Source: Plasmodiophora brassicae (lineage: Eukaryota; Endomyxa: Phytomyxea; Phytomyxea; Plasmodiophorida). From it: a stretch of 64,000 nt of DNA. The notes beneath the pieces were generated by a model. The model saw only the letters and a list, made by a program, of their open reading frames with translations, ran no database searches and was not told the DNA's origin. The position numbers were made by a program, and so were the translations under genes. Position 1 is the first letter of the stretch. Each line of letters starts with the position of its first letter. Shown one piece after another: positions 51,102-61,399 of the stretch. The DNA lies in assembly GCA_036867785.1 (NCBI GenBank), contig CP145410.1, positions 1-64,000 on the forward strand, read 5' to 3'.

Positions 51102-52838
51102 CTAATTGTCCGGCAGGGAGGTCCCTGTCGACGCATTGGGGAACGCTTCCCGAGTACGGCGTGCGATGATCATGCCCGTGGCGGCACCGATGACAGCAAT
51201 ATTCAGCGCCGCCGTCACCTTCACCGACGTCCGGACCAAATCTCGGTTTCTCTCGTCTACCATCCCCGACTGCATGGGGTGTTTGCGATTCTTCCATATG
51301 ATGAATGCAGCATTTAACGCGTTCGCCAAAGCGCCAGTCGCGATTACCGCCTTGATGCTGGTGGGTGGCCAGAGTCGCGAGAGCAAACGTTTGAACTGCA
51401 GCCGGTGGATTGGATCATTCTTGAATCGGTCCAGCACGAAGCGACGGAAGCGTTGATTGGAGAGCAGAAGCCACGGAAGCCGTTTGATGACACCATTATA
51501 GACCGCGTCGGGCGATGCTGTAGACAGGATCAACAGCATGTCATCGTCGTACGTGGGACGGTCCTTATGTAGGAGATTGACCAGATCCGACAGATATACT
51601 TTCAGATCGTCTTCTGGCATCGCGAAGGTGGCCGGAATGACCAAGTCGGTGATATTGGTGGCGATGCTTCTACAGACGGATCGCAGAACAACGGCACGCG
51701 CTGGTACTTTGGGGAACTGGTAGCGGATCACATCAACCAGCGTACGGATCACATTGGATGGGATGAAACAGTTCGGGAAGGTTCGCCCGAATTGATCAAG
51801 AACGTGCTTAATGTTTTGCTCAGATGACGCATTTGACACCAGCATGAGCAGCATGTCGAGCGCAAACGTTGGCGGCTCGACCGCGTTAACGTTCTGGTTG
51901 AAAAATGACACGGTTGTGAACGAGACGTGAGTCAGTGAAGCGCCCAGACTGAGCAGCGTGTTCAGCATGCGCGCGTCACCGTATGCGACAGCATGGTGGA
52001 TTCGGTACAGTGGTTCGCCTACGGCGGCGTCGAATACCATCGACTCGAGCGGCATACCGTGCTCAACAAGCACGCGGACAAGGTCGGCATCGATGTGCGG
52101 ATCGGGGAAATCGTTCCGCAGGGCAATGGAGCAAACCTCGATATTCACCATCGACACGTTATGCCTCCTCAGAAGGCGGTCAGTCGCGTTAATGAAGTTT
52201 CGGGAAACCGATATTTCGTCCACGAATCGCGGTTGCTGCAAAAGCACCGTCCTGACGTGCGGAGGGACAGGTCGAAACGCAATGCCACGCTGAAGCAGAC
52301 CACGTAGGATAAAGAAATAGTGCAAAACCCATCGATGTCCTCCCCATACATGCGACGCTTGCCTTGCTTTCCTCAGCGCAATAGCGATCGCATGATGGCC
52401 GGGTACGCCGAGGACATTGATCAATGTCATTAGAGCATCCATAACAACGTCAAAGGCGTCGTGCTCCATGATGCGTTCGAGGACGAGGACCTGACGGCGC
52501 AAACTGACGGACCCGGTGGAGATCTGATGGCGGCACATCCGCGACCGGGAACTGTTGCCATTGGCCATCGAGTGGATTTGCGAGACAAGGTACGTGGCGC
52601 TTGGTAAATCGGGGCGAAACAAGAATTCCGAACAGGCACGACGGGCGAGGACCGATGCAGCAGCATCAGCAGAACGCGGTGATACAGCAGCGCCCTGGGC
52701 GATGTCTGCACCCGGCAGCTCAGCGTAGACATTCCTCCAGACGTCAATGTTCAGATCACGGGAATACCCGCAGGCCAGGCAGGCTGCGACGATGACAACG
52801 ACGACGCCGAACAGCTGTGCAGAAGCGATTGGTGCCAT
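51102..52838 (-). CDS. Large predicted secreted or membrane protein with ankyrin-like middle
   Basis: Intronless, 578 residues from ATG 52838, chosen because it starts a signal peptide (MAPIASAQLFGVVVVIVAAC). A longer in-frame start exists at 52982. The body is helical. Several segments resemble degenerate ankyrin repeats: DLVRVLVEHGMPLESMVFDA and YRIHHAVAYGDARMLNTLLS then LGASLTHVSF. The C-terminus has two hydrophobic helices (IKAVIATGALANALNAAFII and VTAALNIAVIGAATGMIIA) separated by a charged loop, like a membrane hairpin or exit anchor. No enzymatic motif is seen. Size, secretion signal and repeats are features of plasmodiophorid secretome proteins, though no effector role is shown. Confidence 0.68.
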   Translation of the reverse strand: MAPIASAQLFGVVVVIVAACLACGYSRDLNIDVWRNVYAELPGADIAQGAAVSPRSADAAASVLARRACSEFLFRPDLPSATYLVSQIHSMANGNSSRSRMCRHQISTGSVSLRRQVLVLERIMEHDAFDVVMDALMTLINVLGVPGHHAIAIALRKARQASHVWGGHRWVLHYFFILRGLLQRGIAFRPVPPHVRTVLLQQPRFVDEISVSRNFINATDRLLRRHNVSMVNIEVCSIALRNDFPDPHIDADLVRVLVEHGMPLESMVFDAAVGEPLYRIHHAVAYGDARMLNTLLSLGASLTHVSFTTVSFFNQNVNAVEPPTFALDMLLMLVSNASSEQNIKHVLDQFGRTFPNCFIPSNVIRTLVDVIRYQFPKVPARAVVLRSVCRSIATNITDLVIPATFAMPEDDLKVYLSDLVNLLHKDRPTYDDDMLLILSTASPDAVYNGVIKRLPWLLLSNQRFRRFVLDRFKNDPIHRLQFKRLLSRLWPPTSIKAVIATGALANALNAAFIIWKNRKHPMQSGMVDERNRDLVRTSVKVTAALNIAVIGAATGMIIARRTREAFPNASTGTSLPDN

Positions 52839-53701
52839 CCCTGCCCGTTGCGACTGTTTGCGCGAATGGGCGGTGGGTCGCCGGCCAGTGCGCGGCACAA
52901 CACTGCGGTGATTCCTATTTCTGGCAGCCGCGCAGTTCTTTGTCGACGACGATCCTTCGTCCGGAACGTTCCCTGGATCCATGTCCCGGGTCCCGCCCGT
53001 GTACTAACCACGAACCGGATCGATAACGGCATACACGAATATACCACGGTTTGATTGACGATACAAAGTAATATATGAACTTGTACCTCGTGTGCGCCCA
53101 ATAACGCATGTGTTCTGCGGACGACGCTTCTCTTTCGGCTGCAAGCACGGTAGCAACCCCTGGTTTGATATTCCCAGCCAAGGTTACACATTCGCCGCCT
53201 ATTCCGAACGGCTTTCTTTGGCCTAGTCGCAGAATGAGATCGGTTTCCGTCGACGCTTCGGAACCGGTCCGGCGTGATGCACAACGGGACTGATGTCAAC
53301 TGGTGGGAAACCGTTTTCACACCACTCGCCGATGCCGCCACCGCTGCAGGCGATTCGCCATTGGCATTGCTGTCATCATCGATGGTGCTAACGTTCTGAA
53401 TTGGGGTTCATACCTTGTCGCGCCTCCTGCCACGGGTCAGGCCTGCGGCAGACTCGGCTGGGTTGTGCGTACGACGCGAGCAGCTTCGTACCCGCTTGCA
53501 CCATCTGAGCGGTACCCTGTCCTGACGGCTGCTGCTGCTACCCTGCTGCTCAGAGCGCGTCACTGCGCCACTGGCCCCATCCAGAGAAAGTCCGTACGCC
53601 ACAGTGCGAGCTGCTGCTGCTGCTCGTGCCCCGCAACGTGTCCCTGGCGCGCCGGGGCAACCGTGTAGCGCGTCCATTGGTTGTCGCGCCGCCGACGACA
53701 G
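52839..53701. other. Divergent promoter region, no gene seen
   Basis: Lies between two genes transcribed away from each other. Short frames only; no repeat recognised. Confidence 0.55.
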
Positions 53702-56305
53702 ATGGTGGACGGCCTGTCGGAGGTCGCAGGGCCGTCGACGACGATATCGCCCTCGGCAGCCCCTGGTAAATACTCGTCTGGGCACCTGGCCGCCCTCGCG
53801 TTCGCCGCGTTCGCCGCCGGCTGCCTGCATGTACATCTCCTGCTGTTCGCCATCATCGTCGTTGTCGCGCTGCAGATCGTCCCCGGCGGCGACGACGTCG
53901 ACAAGGCCGACTGGTCCGACGCGGACGCCGGTCGACCGTGGGTCGCGGACCACGGCGAATGGATCAATTCGTTCCTGTCCGATGTCTGGCCCCGGCACCA
54001 GCATTTGCTGGAGTCCCGGCTGCGTCTCGCTCTATCAACGAAGATGGCGGCGCTGAAGTCCACGGGCATCCACTCCGTGTCGCTCGCCTCGTTCCGCATC
54101 GTTCGCGGCCGCCCTCGTATCACCAAGCTGCTGGCGCATTGCATCCCGGCGGCGCCCGGTGGCACCTCGGTCCGGGCCCGACCCGGCCCTGACCTCGACC
54201 ATGCGCTCGATTTCGAGCTCTCCTACGACGGTCTCGTCGACATCCGGTTCAACGTTCGCCTCGTCGTCGGATCCGTCGTGGTTCGCGTCCGCCTGACCCA
54301 TGTTCACTCGCGTGCCCGTCTGCGCTTCTACAACCGCCTGGTAGGGCTCCTCCCCCCGACGTGGGTGTTCGTTCGTCCAGCGCTCACGTTTGCATCGGCC
54401 AGGCGGACCGCCCGTTCTTTGGCGGTTTCACCTGCGAGCTCCTGAGTGACCCGGATCCGACGCTCGACTTTGACGTCCGCGTCGGGTACGTCGATGCGTC
54501 CAAGGTGCCGTTCGTCGAGGAGTTCATTCTCAGTCACCTGTACAAGATCGTCCGGACCACGAAGCTGGATTTCAGGCTGGCGCCGAACGTCGACGAGCCG
54601 CCGCTCCCCGTCTTCTGCCCAACGGGGCTCCTGTCCGTTCGCGTTCTCGGGACGCACCACAACCTATCCGGGGTCGTCGGCGGCGCGCCCGACCTGCAGG
54701 CGGTCCTCGCGTCCGACATGGCGAACGTGACGTTCGAGATGGCGGTCGGGACGCAGACGCACACCTGTACGGCTTCGGCCAGCTACACGGAGAAGGCCTG
54801 CGTCTTCATCGTATCGCCGTTTACGATCACCGCTGACGGGTCGTCGAAACGCTCGTCGTCGGACACGGAATCCACGTTGCGCCTTCGCGTTCTGGTCAAC
54901 GGGAAGCTGTCGTGGAAGGGCAAGACGGACATCGACGACGTGTTCAGGTCGGTGTGATTGTCGGATCGTCTGACTCGGGCGCGCGTCGCCTGATCGTATG
55001 GCCATGTATACGTGCAGGTCCATGGAGCCGTCGTGCATTGACTGGGACGTGCGCATGAAGCGAAAGCAAGTCGGGTCGATCGTGCGACTGCGGCTGCTCT
55101 GGGAGCCGCTGATCCCGCCGACCCAGGCCAGTGGGCCAATCGTTCAGAAGGGGCTGGAGTCCTGGTTCCGCTCCAGGAACGCGTCGCCCCGTGATATTGC
55201 GCTGCCCTCCGAGTACGCTGGCATCGTTCGCATCACGATCGATTCGGTGACGATCGATGCGATCGCGGCCGACGGCTGGGTACCCGTTGTGCAGGTGTCG
55301 CTCGCTGATCAGCTGCGCGCGTGCACAATGGACAGCGCTGCGTCGGCAGGTCGTATCGTGTCGCAAACGGCCGACTTCTCCTCCGTCGACTGCGTCGTGG
55401 AATTCCTCGTCAGCATCGACGCGTTCGTGCAGTCGAAGGTCGTCCTGCGCGTCTTCGACAATCGTAACCTGGTGGGCGCCGTCGCCCTGGACCTGTCGCA
55501 GTTGATCTTTGTGGACGACGGCCAGTTCGAGGGCACCTTGGTCGTCGACAATGGCGCGCATGCCACGATCGTCTGCTCGGCCGAGTTCCATCCGTCCGTC
55601 TTCCTGGTCCACGTCGGCCAGCGCAACGTCTTCCTGTCCGCCCCTGTACAACAGTCCTCGCGAAGGCGCTCGTCTCTGAGCCAGCAGACGCGCCCTGAAA
55701 CAAGGCCGGACGATGCACGATGGGGTAACGCGCGTTCGTCTTCGGGTGTGTGTCCCCGCGCCTGTGGCTGACACGTCTCGTGCGTACAGCGTCGACCTCT
55801 CAGGTCCCGACGGCTCACACGACGCCCGACACGAGCGTGTCGCCGGCCCGACGACACTCGCTCCCGGTGGCCTTGTTCGCATCGCCGCCGCCGAACGAAA
55901 CGCTGGAGCAGATCGTGGAGCGGACCCTGGAGCAGATTGTGACGGCGGCCGTACAGGGCTCCACCCTGCTCAGCCCACACAACGGCGGCACAGTCATCAG
56001 TGCTGCTGCTGCTGCTGCTGGCGGCGACGACGACGACGATGATGATGGCGATGACGGCACCAACGGGGTGCGGAAAGCGAACCGGCGTTCGCCTTCGGTT
56101 TCGCAGACTGTGGAACTGTCTGGTAGGGCGAGCGAAACGTGCCTACTAGCTATATGCTCGACGCGCGCCTTCTCACTGTGTGTGCTCGGCTGTAGATATG
56201 TCGTCGAAGGGCGTGGGCAGGCGCTCGCGGTGGTCAGCGAAGCGCCGATCGGGTCGTGACCCAACGGATCCGCACGGCCGGCACCAGCAATGCGCCGTCA
56301 TGTAA
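53702..56305 (+). CDS. Extended-synaptotagmin/tricalbin-like ER-plasma membrane tether
   Basis: Five exons: 53702-54340, 54403-54947, 55018-55724, 55790-56122 and 56196-56305, total 777 residues; introns 62, 70, 65 and 73 nt. The N-terminus has a hydrophobic hairpin (HLAALAFAAFAAGCLHVHLL LFAIIVVVALQ) of the type that anchors E-Syts in the ER. An SMP lipid-transfer domain follows: EWINSFLSDVWPRHQHLLES, ALDFELSYDGLVDIRFNVRL, then FFGGFTCELLSDPDPTLDFD and FVEEFILSHLYKIV across the first intron. At least two C2-like domains come next (PTGLLSVRVLGTHHNLS; GIVRITIDSVTIDAIAADGW). The Asp residues needed for calcium are not obvious. The C-terminal region is low complexity with Ala and Asp runs. The last small exon is less certain. 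Confidence 0.82.
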
Positions 56306-56622
56306 TGGACCCATCCGGTTCGCCTCTGCTCTATTTACAGATCGTAAATTAAAAATGCTGTCCCTTGTAATAACAAACGTCCACACGTCGGGGTCGGTCC
56401 CGTCCAGGCCCGCTCGAACAACCGGACGTGAGTGAACACTCTGGATGTATAACTGGGTGTGAGCGCCCTGCCGTCGTGGCGCCGGACAGGTCCTGCGCGA
56501 ACGTGCTCGGAGTGGTGGTGAGTGGTGACCCAGCGGACCGCGGCGGGTGCTCACTGTTCGGTCGGGCGGGTAGCTGCCAGTCGCACCGGGTTTAGACGGG
56601 GCCCGTGGCGCGGCGTCCAAAA
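56306..56622. other. Intergenic, no gene seen
   Basis: Short spacer between two same-strand genes; a GGCGGG/GTCG-rich promoter-like stretch but no recognisable motif. Confidence 0.5.
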
Positions 56623-58562
56623 ATGCAGCACGCCGCGTGTCGACAGTGGAGGCACGTGACCTGCATCGTCGCCGTCATTTCGCTATTCGCCGTCACTGTC
56701 GGGGATGGTGGCGGGTCGTCGTCGTCGTCGTCGTCGCTGGCGGCGGCGGCGCCGGGCCGCGTGACGTCCCTGTCCGATCTGGCGGACGACATCGCGGCGA
56801 TCATGGACGATGTGGGAGTCGCGGCCGGCGAGGCGCGGGACGGCATCGACGCGATGGCCATGGCGATGGACGACGGCCGGCATGCGCACCTGGGTGCCGC
56901 GGCGCGTTCCAGCACGCTCGATCTGGTCGCGTCCTACGCCGAATTGCACAGGCTGGCCGGGCGACTTGCGCGCTCCAGGTTCGCGGACACGTTTGCGGCC
57001 GCTCTTCACGACGGGAACGCGCCCCGAGCGCTGGCGTTCATGCGCGTGCAACAGGTGACACGGTCGTTGCGCGAACGCGTTCCCGCGCGCATCATTATCC
57101 TCGGCAGACCGTAACCCAGTTCGCCTAGGTGCACGTCACGACGTTCGTCAGTGAGGAGCGTCGCGCCGTATCGCAGTGGCGTCAGCTCTGCGACGAACTC
57201 GGCCGGAGCGCCAGGGACCCGCCTCCCGACGGCAACGTCGCCGATGACGTCGCTGCTGCCGTTCTCGACTGGCACTGGCGCGTGCTGGTCGCCATTGCGG
57301 CGGTCTGTGCGACCGCGTTCGGGCTGCGGCGACGCGCCGTCCTCTATGCCGCCGTGTTCGCCTCCGTCTACCTCGCCGGGGTCTACTGCTATGTCCATGC
57401 AATGTCCATGGTGTCCGGGCTGGTCGGTTCGTCCGTGATGCTCCTGCAACGCCTGCCGTCGATGGTGACCGCACCGGTGCCGTTTGTCGCGACGCCTCGC
57501 CTGACGGATCGCATGGAGCCGCGTGTCGCGCGCCTGTCCGTGCTGACGGCGGCGCTGTCGACCAACTTCCAGGTCCTGTCCAAAGGCCTGTCCATCACGC
57601 TCAGCCACGAAGGGTCGATCGTGCCGGCCATGGACGACGCGTCCGAGTCGGCGGCCCTGCGCGCCAACGCGCTCGCCGTCCTTCGTCGCAACGCAATGCT
57701 GCTGATGCCGAGGCTGTCGCTCGCTGCGCTGCGCTCACGAGCTGACGACGGCGACGCGGACGCCCGGCGCCTCGTGCGCGCCGCCGACAACGTCCTGGCA
57801 ACGGCTGCGCATGTCAACGACCAGTTCGTGGCCGTCATGTCGGATGGGCTTGAATCCATTGTCGGCGGGGACGCGCTCCTGTCCCGTATCGCGCTCGACG
57901 CCCGGTCCGACGATGCCCCGGAGCTCATGCGCCTCATGTCGACGCAGTACGGCGCCCTGGCCGCATCGTTCGACGGCGTCGTCTCCCAGATCCAGTCGCT
58001 GCAGGCCGACCTCGGCCGCCTGCAAACGGATCGCGACCTGGCGCTGAGGGCGATCAGACGGTGGCGGCTTCAGTCGGCGACGGGTGCCGGTCTGGGCGTT
58101 GCGCTCGGGATCGTCGGCGTTGCCGGCGCGCCGCTTGCCGCGACGTGGACGGCCGTCGCCGGCGCCGCTGGCGTTGCCACGGTTGGCGCTGGCGTCCTGG
58201 TCCGGTCGGTCGCGTCGGTGGTGAAGGCGCACAGGTTCGCGTCGGCGCTGGACGCGCTCGGCGTCGAGCTCCGTTCGTTTCGCAACGACGTGGCGCGCGT
58301 CCGTGACGCCATGACGGGCGCCAAGACCCAGGTGCAGGGCGTCGTCAGCATGCTGGCGCTGGCGCAGCAGGAGATGAACGCGCTCGGCCTGGCGTACGAG
58401 CCCGTGTCGGCACGTGCGCGCCAGGGTCTCGACGTCCTGTACGCTGCCGCCCGCGATGAACAACGGGAACTGCTGCGCGTCCTGGGCCTTCTGAGGACGT
58501 TCGAGCTGGCCACCGGCGACGGGCGCAACGTGCCGCTGACATCGTCAGACCACGTAAACTAG
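56623..58562 (+). CDS. Secreted or membrane helical protein, unidentified
   Basis: Two exons, 56623-57078 and 57129-58562, with a 50-nt GTTCCC-GCCTAG intron, give 629 residues. The ATG at 56623 starts a leader (MQHAACRQWRHVTCIVAVIS LFAVTV) followed by a Gly/Ser tract. Long helical segments alternate with hydrophobic ones: VLVAIAAVCATAFGLRRRAV LYAAVFASVYLAGV near residue 210, and GAGLGVALGIVGVAGAPLAA TWTAVAGAAGVATV near 470, a Gly/Ala-rich hairpin flanked by coiled-coil-like helices (IQSLQADLGRLQTDRDLALR; VKAHRFASALDALGVELRSF). This fits a membrane-inserting or dynamin-tether-like helical protein, but no family is recognised. The gene looks whole. Confidence 0.68.
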
Positions 58563-58659
58563 GTGGTGCACGGCAACGCGCTTGCACCGACAGCAACAGC
58601 AGCAGCAGCAGCAGCAGCCGCACGGTTGTGTTTGCGCCTTCTGTGTGTATCACTGTCGT

Positions 58660-60139
58660 TCACGTGATGCGTGGCTCGACGCCCTGTTCGAAGTCGACGA
58701 TGGCGTCGGGCCACCTGGTCTGGATGACTTCGCGCAGGCCCCGCTCGGCGCTCTGCCCCTGGGGGATGCCCTCCGCGTCCATGACCGTGACGCCGACCTG
58801 GCAGCAGGTCGCCGTCGCACCCGAATGGTTCTCCATCCCGTTGTAATGGAACAGGACGAACTGGTCCGGGGCTCGTGCCGACCCGGATCCCTGCTGGGCG
58901 CCATTGCCGTCGGCGGCGCCGGCAGCGGCAGCACGAGGCGGCCTGGGCGTCATGCAGATCTCGCACTGGTCCGGTTCGTTGGCGTTGACGAACGTGCAGG
59001 CCGCACACTGCCACGGCTCGCTGGCGTCGTCGCCGACGAGCGTCGCCTGCAGGACGCCCCACAAGGACGACCAGAGGACGATGCCCAGGCCGTCCGGGTC
59101 GACCAGGCCCCGGACCCGGTCCAGGTCGCGGGCGAGATCGTCCCGGTGCAGGCGGTGGAGGAGCGGGCCGAGGTCGTCGCCTGCGATGAAGTTCGAATCG
59201 GTCGTGTCGAAGGCGGCGAACTCGGCGTGGGCGACGTGCTCGGCGACGTCGGCGTCGGACAGGTGGGCGACGGTCGGGTCGGTGGAGAACAGGACCGTGT
59301 AGTGTGTCGCGCTGGCCACGATCCAGATCGGCAGCAGCGGGCAGCGCAGGAAGTTGCCCACCTTGGTGTACTGGAGGACCTCCATCTGCGACAGCAGGCC
59401 GATTCGGCATCGCGATGGCACGCCGCACACCTCGACGTCCGGCGCCAGCTGCCTGCGACCGTCGAACAGGTGCGAGACGGCCCTCCCGAACAGGCACAGG
59501 TTGACGAGCTCCTGGGAACCTGTGCCCAGCAACCGGCGCACGTCAGCAAACGTGCACGGGGACAGCGCCGCCAATTCGGAACGAGGCCGACGACCACCGA
59601 CCGTGGCCGAACCGGCTGACGAGCGGCTCCGTGTCGTAGTTCAGGCTGTGTGCATAGGCGCGTCAGTCGGGAACGGGCGCGTGTGCGCCGCGCGCTCGCG
59701 GGACGTACTCGGTCTTCACGCCGTCGATGGTGCGCGTCCGCAGCAGCGACTTGACGAACTCGACAATGGCGCCGGGTTGTTGCAGGTCCGACCGGCGGAT
59801 CGTATCGCGTAGGGTGTCGAGCGACGCGTGGGCGGTTGCGCCCAGGAACGCCGGGCTGGTGGTCGACGGGCGAGCGTGCCACAGGATGAGCGCCAGGGCG
59901 CCGACCAGGGCCTCCTGGCACTGTTCCGGGGTGGCGTCAAACACGGAGCTGACGGCCAGCAGCTCGGCGATCAGGAACGCTTGGACGGGGGCCAGGACGG
60001 CGCATGGCCCGCCCTGGCGCTGGCGCAGGCCCCAGGGGACGGCCGCGGAGAACACGAACCCCTCGTCGGCCCACCGCCGCACATCATCCGGGTCGGGCGA
60101 CGCACCGAACAGGATGGAGGTGATGTCGGCATCCGACAT
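58660..60139 (-). CDS. MINDY-3-like deubiquitinase with inserted RanBP2-type zinc finger
   Basis: Three exons: 60139-59709, 59645-59602 and 59519-58660, total 444 residues (human MINDY3 has 445). Introns are 63 and 82 nt; the middle exon codes only 15 residues. The catalytic cysteine is in RQRQGGPCAVLAPVQAFLIA. Splicing yields EPLVSRFGHGSQELVNLCLF, matching MINDY-3's GHGSQ segment, then GRAVSHLFDG and FLRCPLLPIWIVASATHYTV with the catalytic His region. EF-hand-like FDTTDSNFIAGDDL, VDPDGLGIVLWSS and DQFVLFHYNGMENH follow. Between the last two a RanBP2/NZF finger is inserted (WQCAACTFVNANEPDQCEIC). MINDY enzymes trim K48-linked chains. The extra finger may add ubiquitin binding. Confidence 0.92.
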
Positions 60140-60721
60140 GGTGCCGCGGCGACGGCGGGCGCCCTGATGCCAACCACGATGGGTCGGGGTCCACACACAC
60201 CCCCGGTCTGGAAGATGTGACCCACGTACGGGCGCCGCCGCGACTCTCTCTGCCCCAGGGGCCATTTTATCCGCAACCGTCCAGGCCCCGCCTACCGCTT
60301 TTTTGTGCGTCAAACGGACGTGGCCTCTGCGAACCTCGTAACGGCACTGGAACAAGGATTTGCGTGCTTCGTCCTGTCGGTAGCCGCTCAAACTGTTTCT
60401 GACACAGTCCTCATCGATCATCAATTCGTCATTCATCAATCAACACCTTCCGAAGAAGAACGTGAGCCAACAAGTGCGCTGCGATCTGTCACAACGCCCT
60501 GTGTTGCGGCCCGGCCCGGGCGCGGATCGTCATTACAGCACCCACGCACCGGGGAATGCGATACTTTACGCCACTGTTGGGCGGGTGAGTCAACAGGGCG
60601 TGGGTAACAACGGACGGGATGATTCACGTGTGACGGCACATGTGCTGGGTATCACATTCGCTGCACATGTGCGTTCATTGTTGAACTGGTGCCCATATTG
60701 TCATTGACGAACCCGTACAAG
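60140..60721. other. Divergent promoter region, no gene seen
   Basis: Between the minus-strand deubiquitinase and the small plus-strand secreted protein gene. No repeat or conserved frame recognised. Confidence 0.5.
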
Positions 60722-61063
60722 ATGCGTATTAGCGTCATTCTCTTGGTCATCATGGTCCTGCTGGCCTATATCGCCCAGGCCGGCGACGTCGAACTCGAAG
60801 TCGAGGTACGTTCCCGTGAGAGTCCATCCGCAATGTTGAGGTCTGACGCCGGCGACGGGTAGCACGGTGACGGCCACATTGATCACCGCGAGGAGAGCCA
60901 CTGTGAGTAGCCAGCGCGCGCACCTGCATCCCTGTGAAATCCCATGGCACTGATTCCAATGGCACCCTGTTCAGATCACGGCCATCACGGTGACGACGAC
61001 GACGACGATGACGACGATGAAGATGATCACCATCACCATCATCACCACGGCCACCACGGTTAG
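60722..61063 (+). CDS. Tiny secreted His/Asp-rich protein
   Basis: Three short exons, 60722-60805, 60863-60902 and 60975-61063, total 70 residues. Introns of 57 nt (GTACGT to GGGTAG) and 72 nt (GTGAGT to GTTCAG) both fit local intron style, and the exon phases agree. The first exon is a signal peptide (MRISVILLVIMVLLAYIAQA) plus GDVELEVE. The rest reads HGDGHIDHREESHYHGHHG, then a run of nine Asp, EDD, seven His and GHHG. Such His/Asp tracts bind divalent metals (zinc, copper, nickel), so an extracellular or luminal metal-buffering role is plausible. It is too short and spliced to appear as a long open frame. An unspliced Thr-rich frame across exon 3 is the competing reading and looks non-biological. 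Confidence 0.78.
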
Positions 61064-61399
61064 ACTCGCAATGATCGCCTGCGGTTTCAGCTGTTCGCTT
61101 ATGCACTACCGCTTCAGGGCACGACGATTAATTGCACAGCTGCCTGCCACAATACATGCCTATTTGCCGTCCTCCCACTTTGCTGGCTTGCGTCCCCGAG
61201 TAGGACGCGGCAACGCGCATGTCGAGTGCCACCTGGGCGACCGCTGGACTGGCCACGTTAACGGCAACAACAGTCTACGCTAGCGATCTATCCCTAGGAT
61301 ATGGATAGAATATGACACGAAGGCGCGGGTGTGATGTGATACTAGCAGCACGTTGGCGATAAACTCGCAACGGAGCTCTCCTGAATAGATCTGTATGCA
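61064..61399. other. Convergent spacer, no gene seen
   Basis: Holds the 3' ends of the small secreted-protein gene and HID1. No terminator or repeat recognised. Confidence 0.5.

Noticed and set aside
60990-61283. Thr/Met-rich plus-strand frame beginning MTTTTTMTTMKM
   Set aside because: It is the out-of-frame reading of the His/Asp-coding exon; the spliced frame with a signal peptide is the better explanation.
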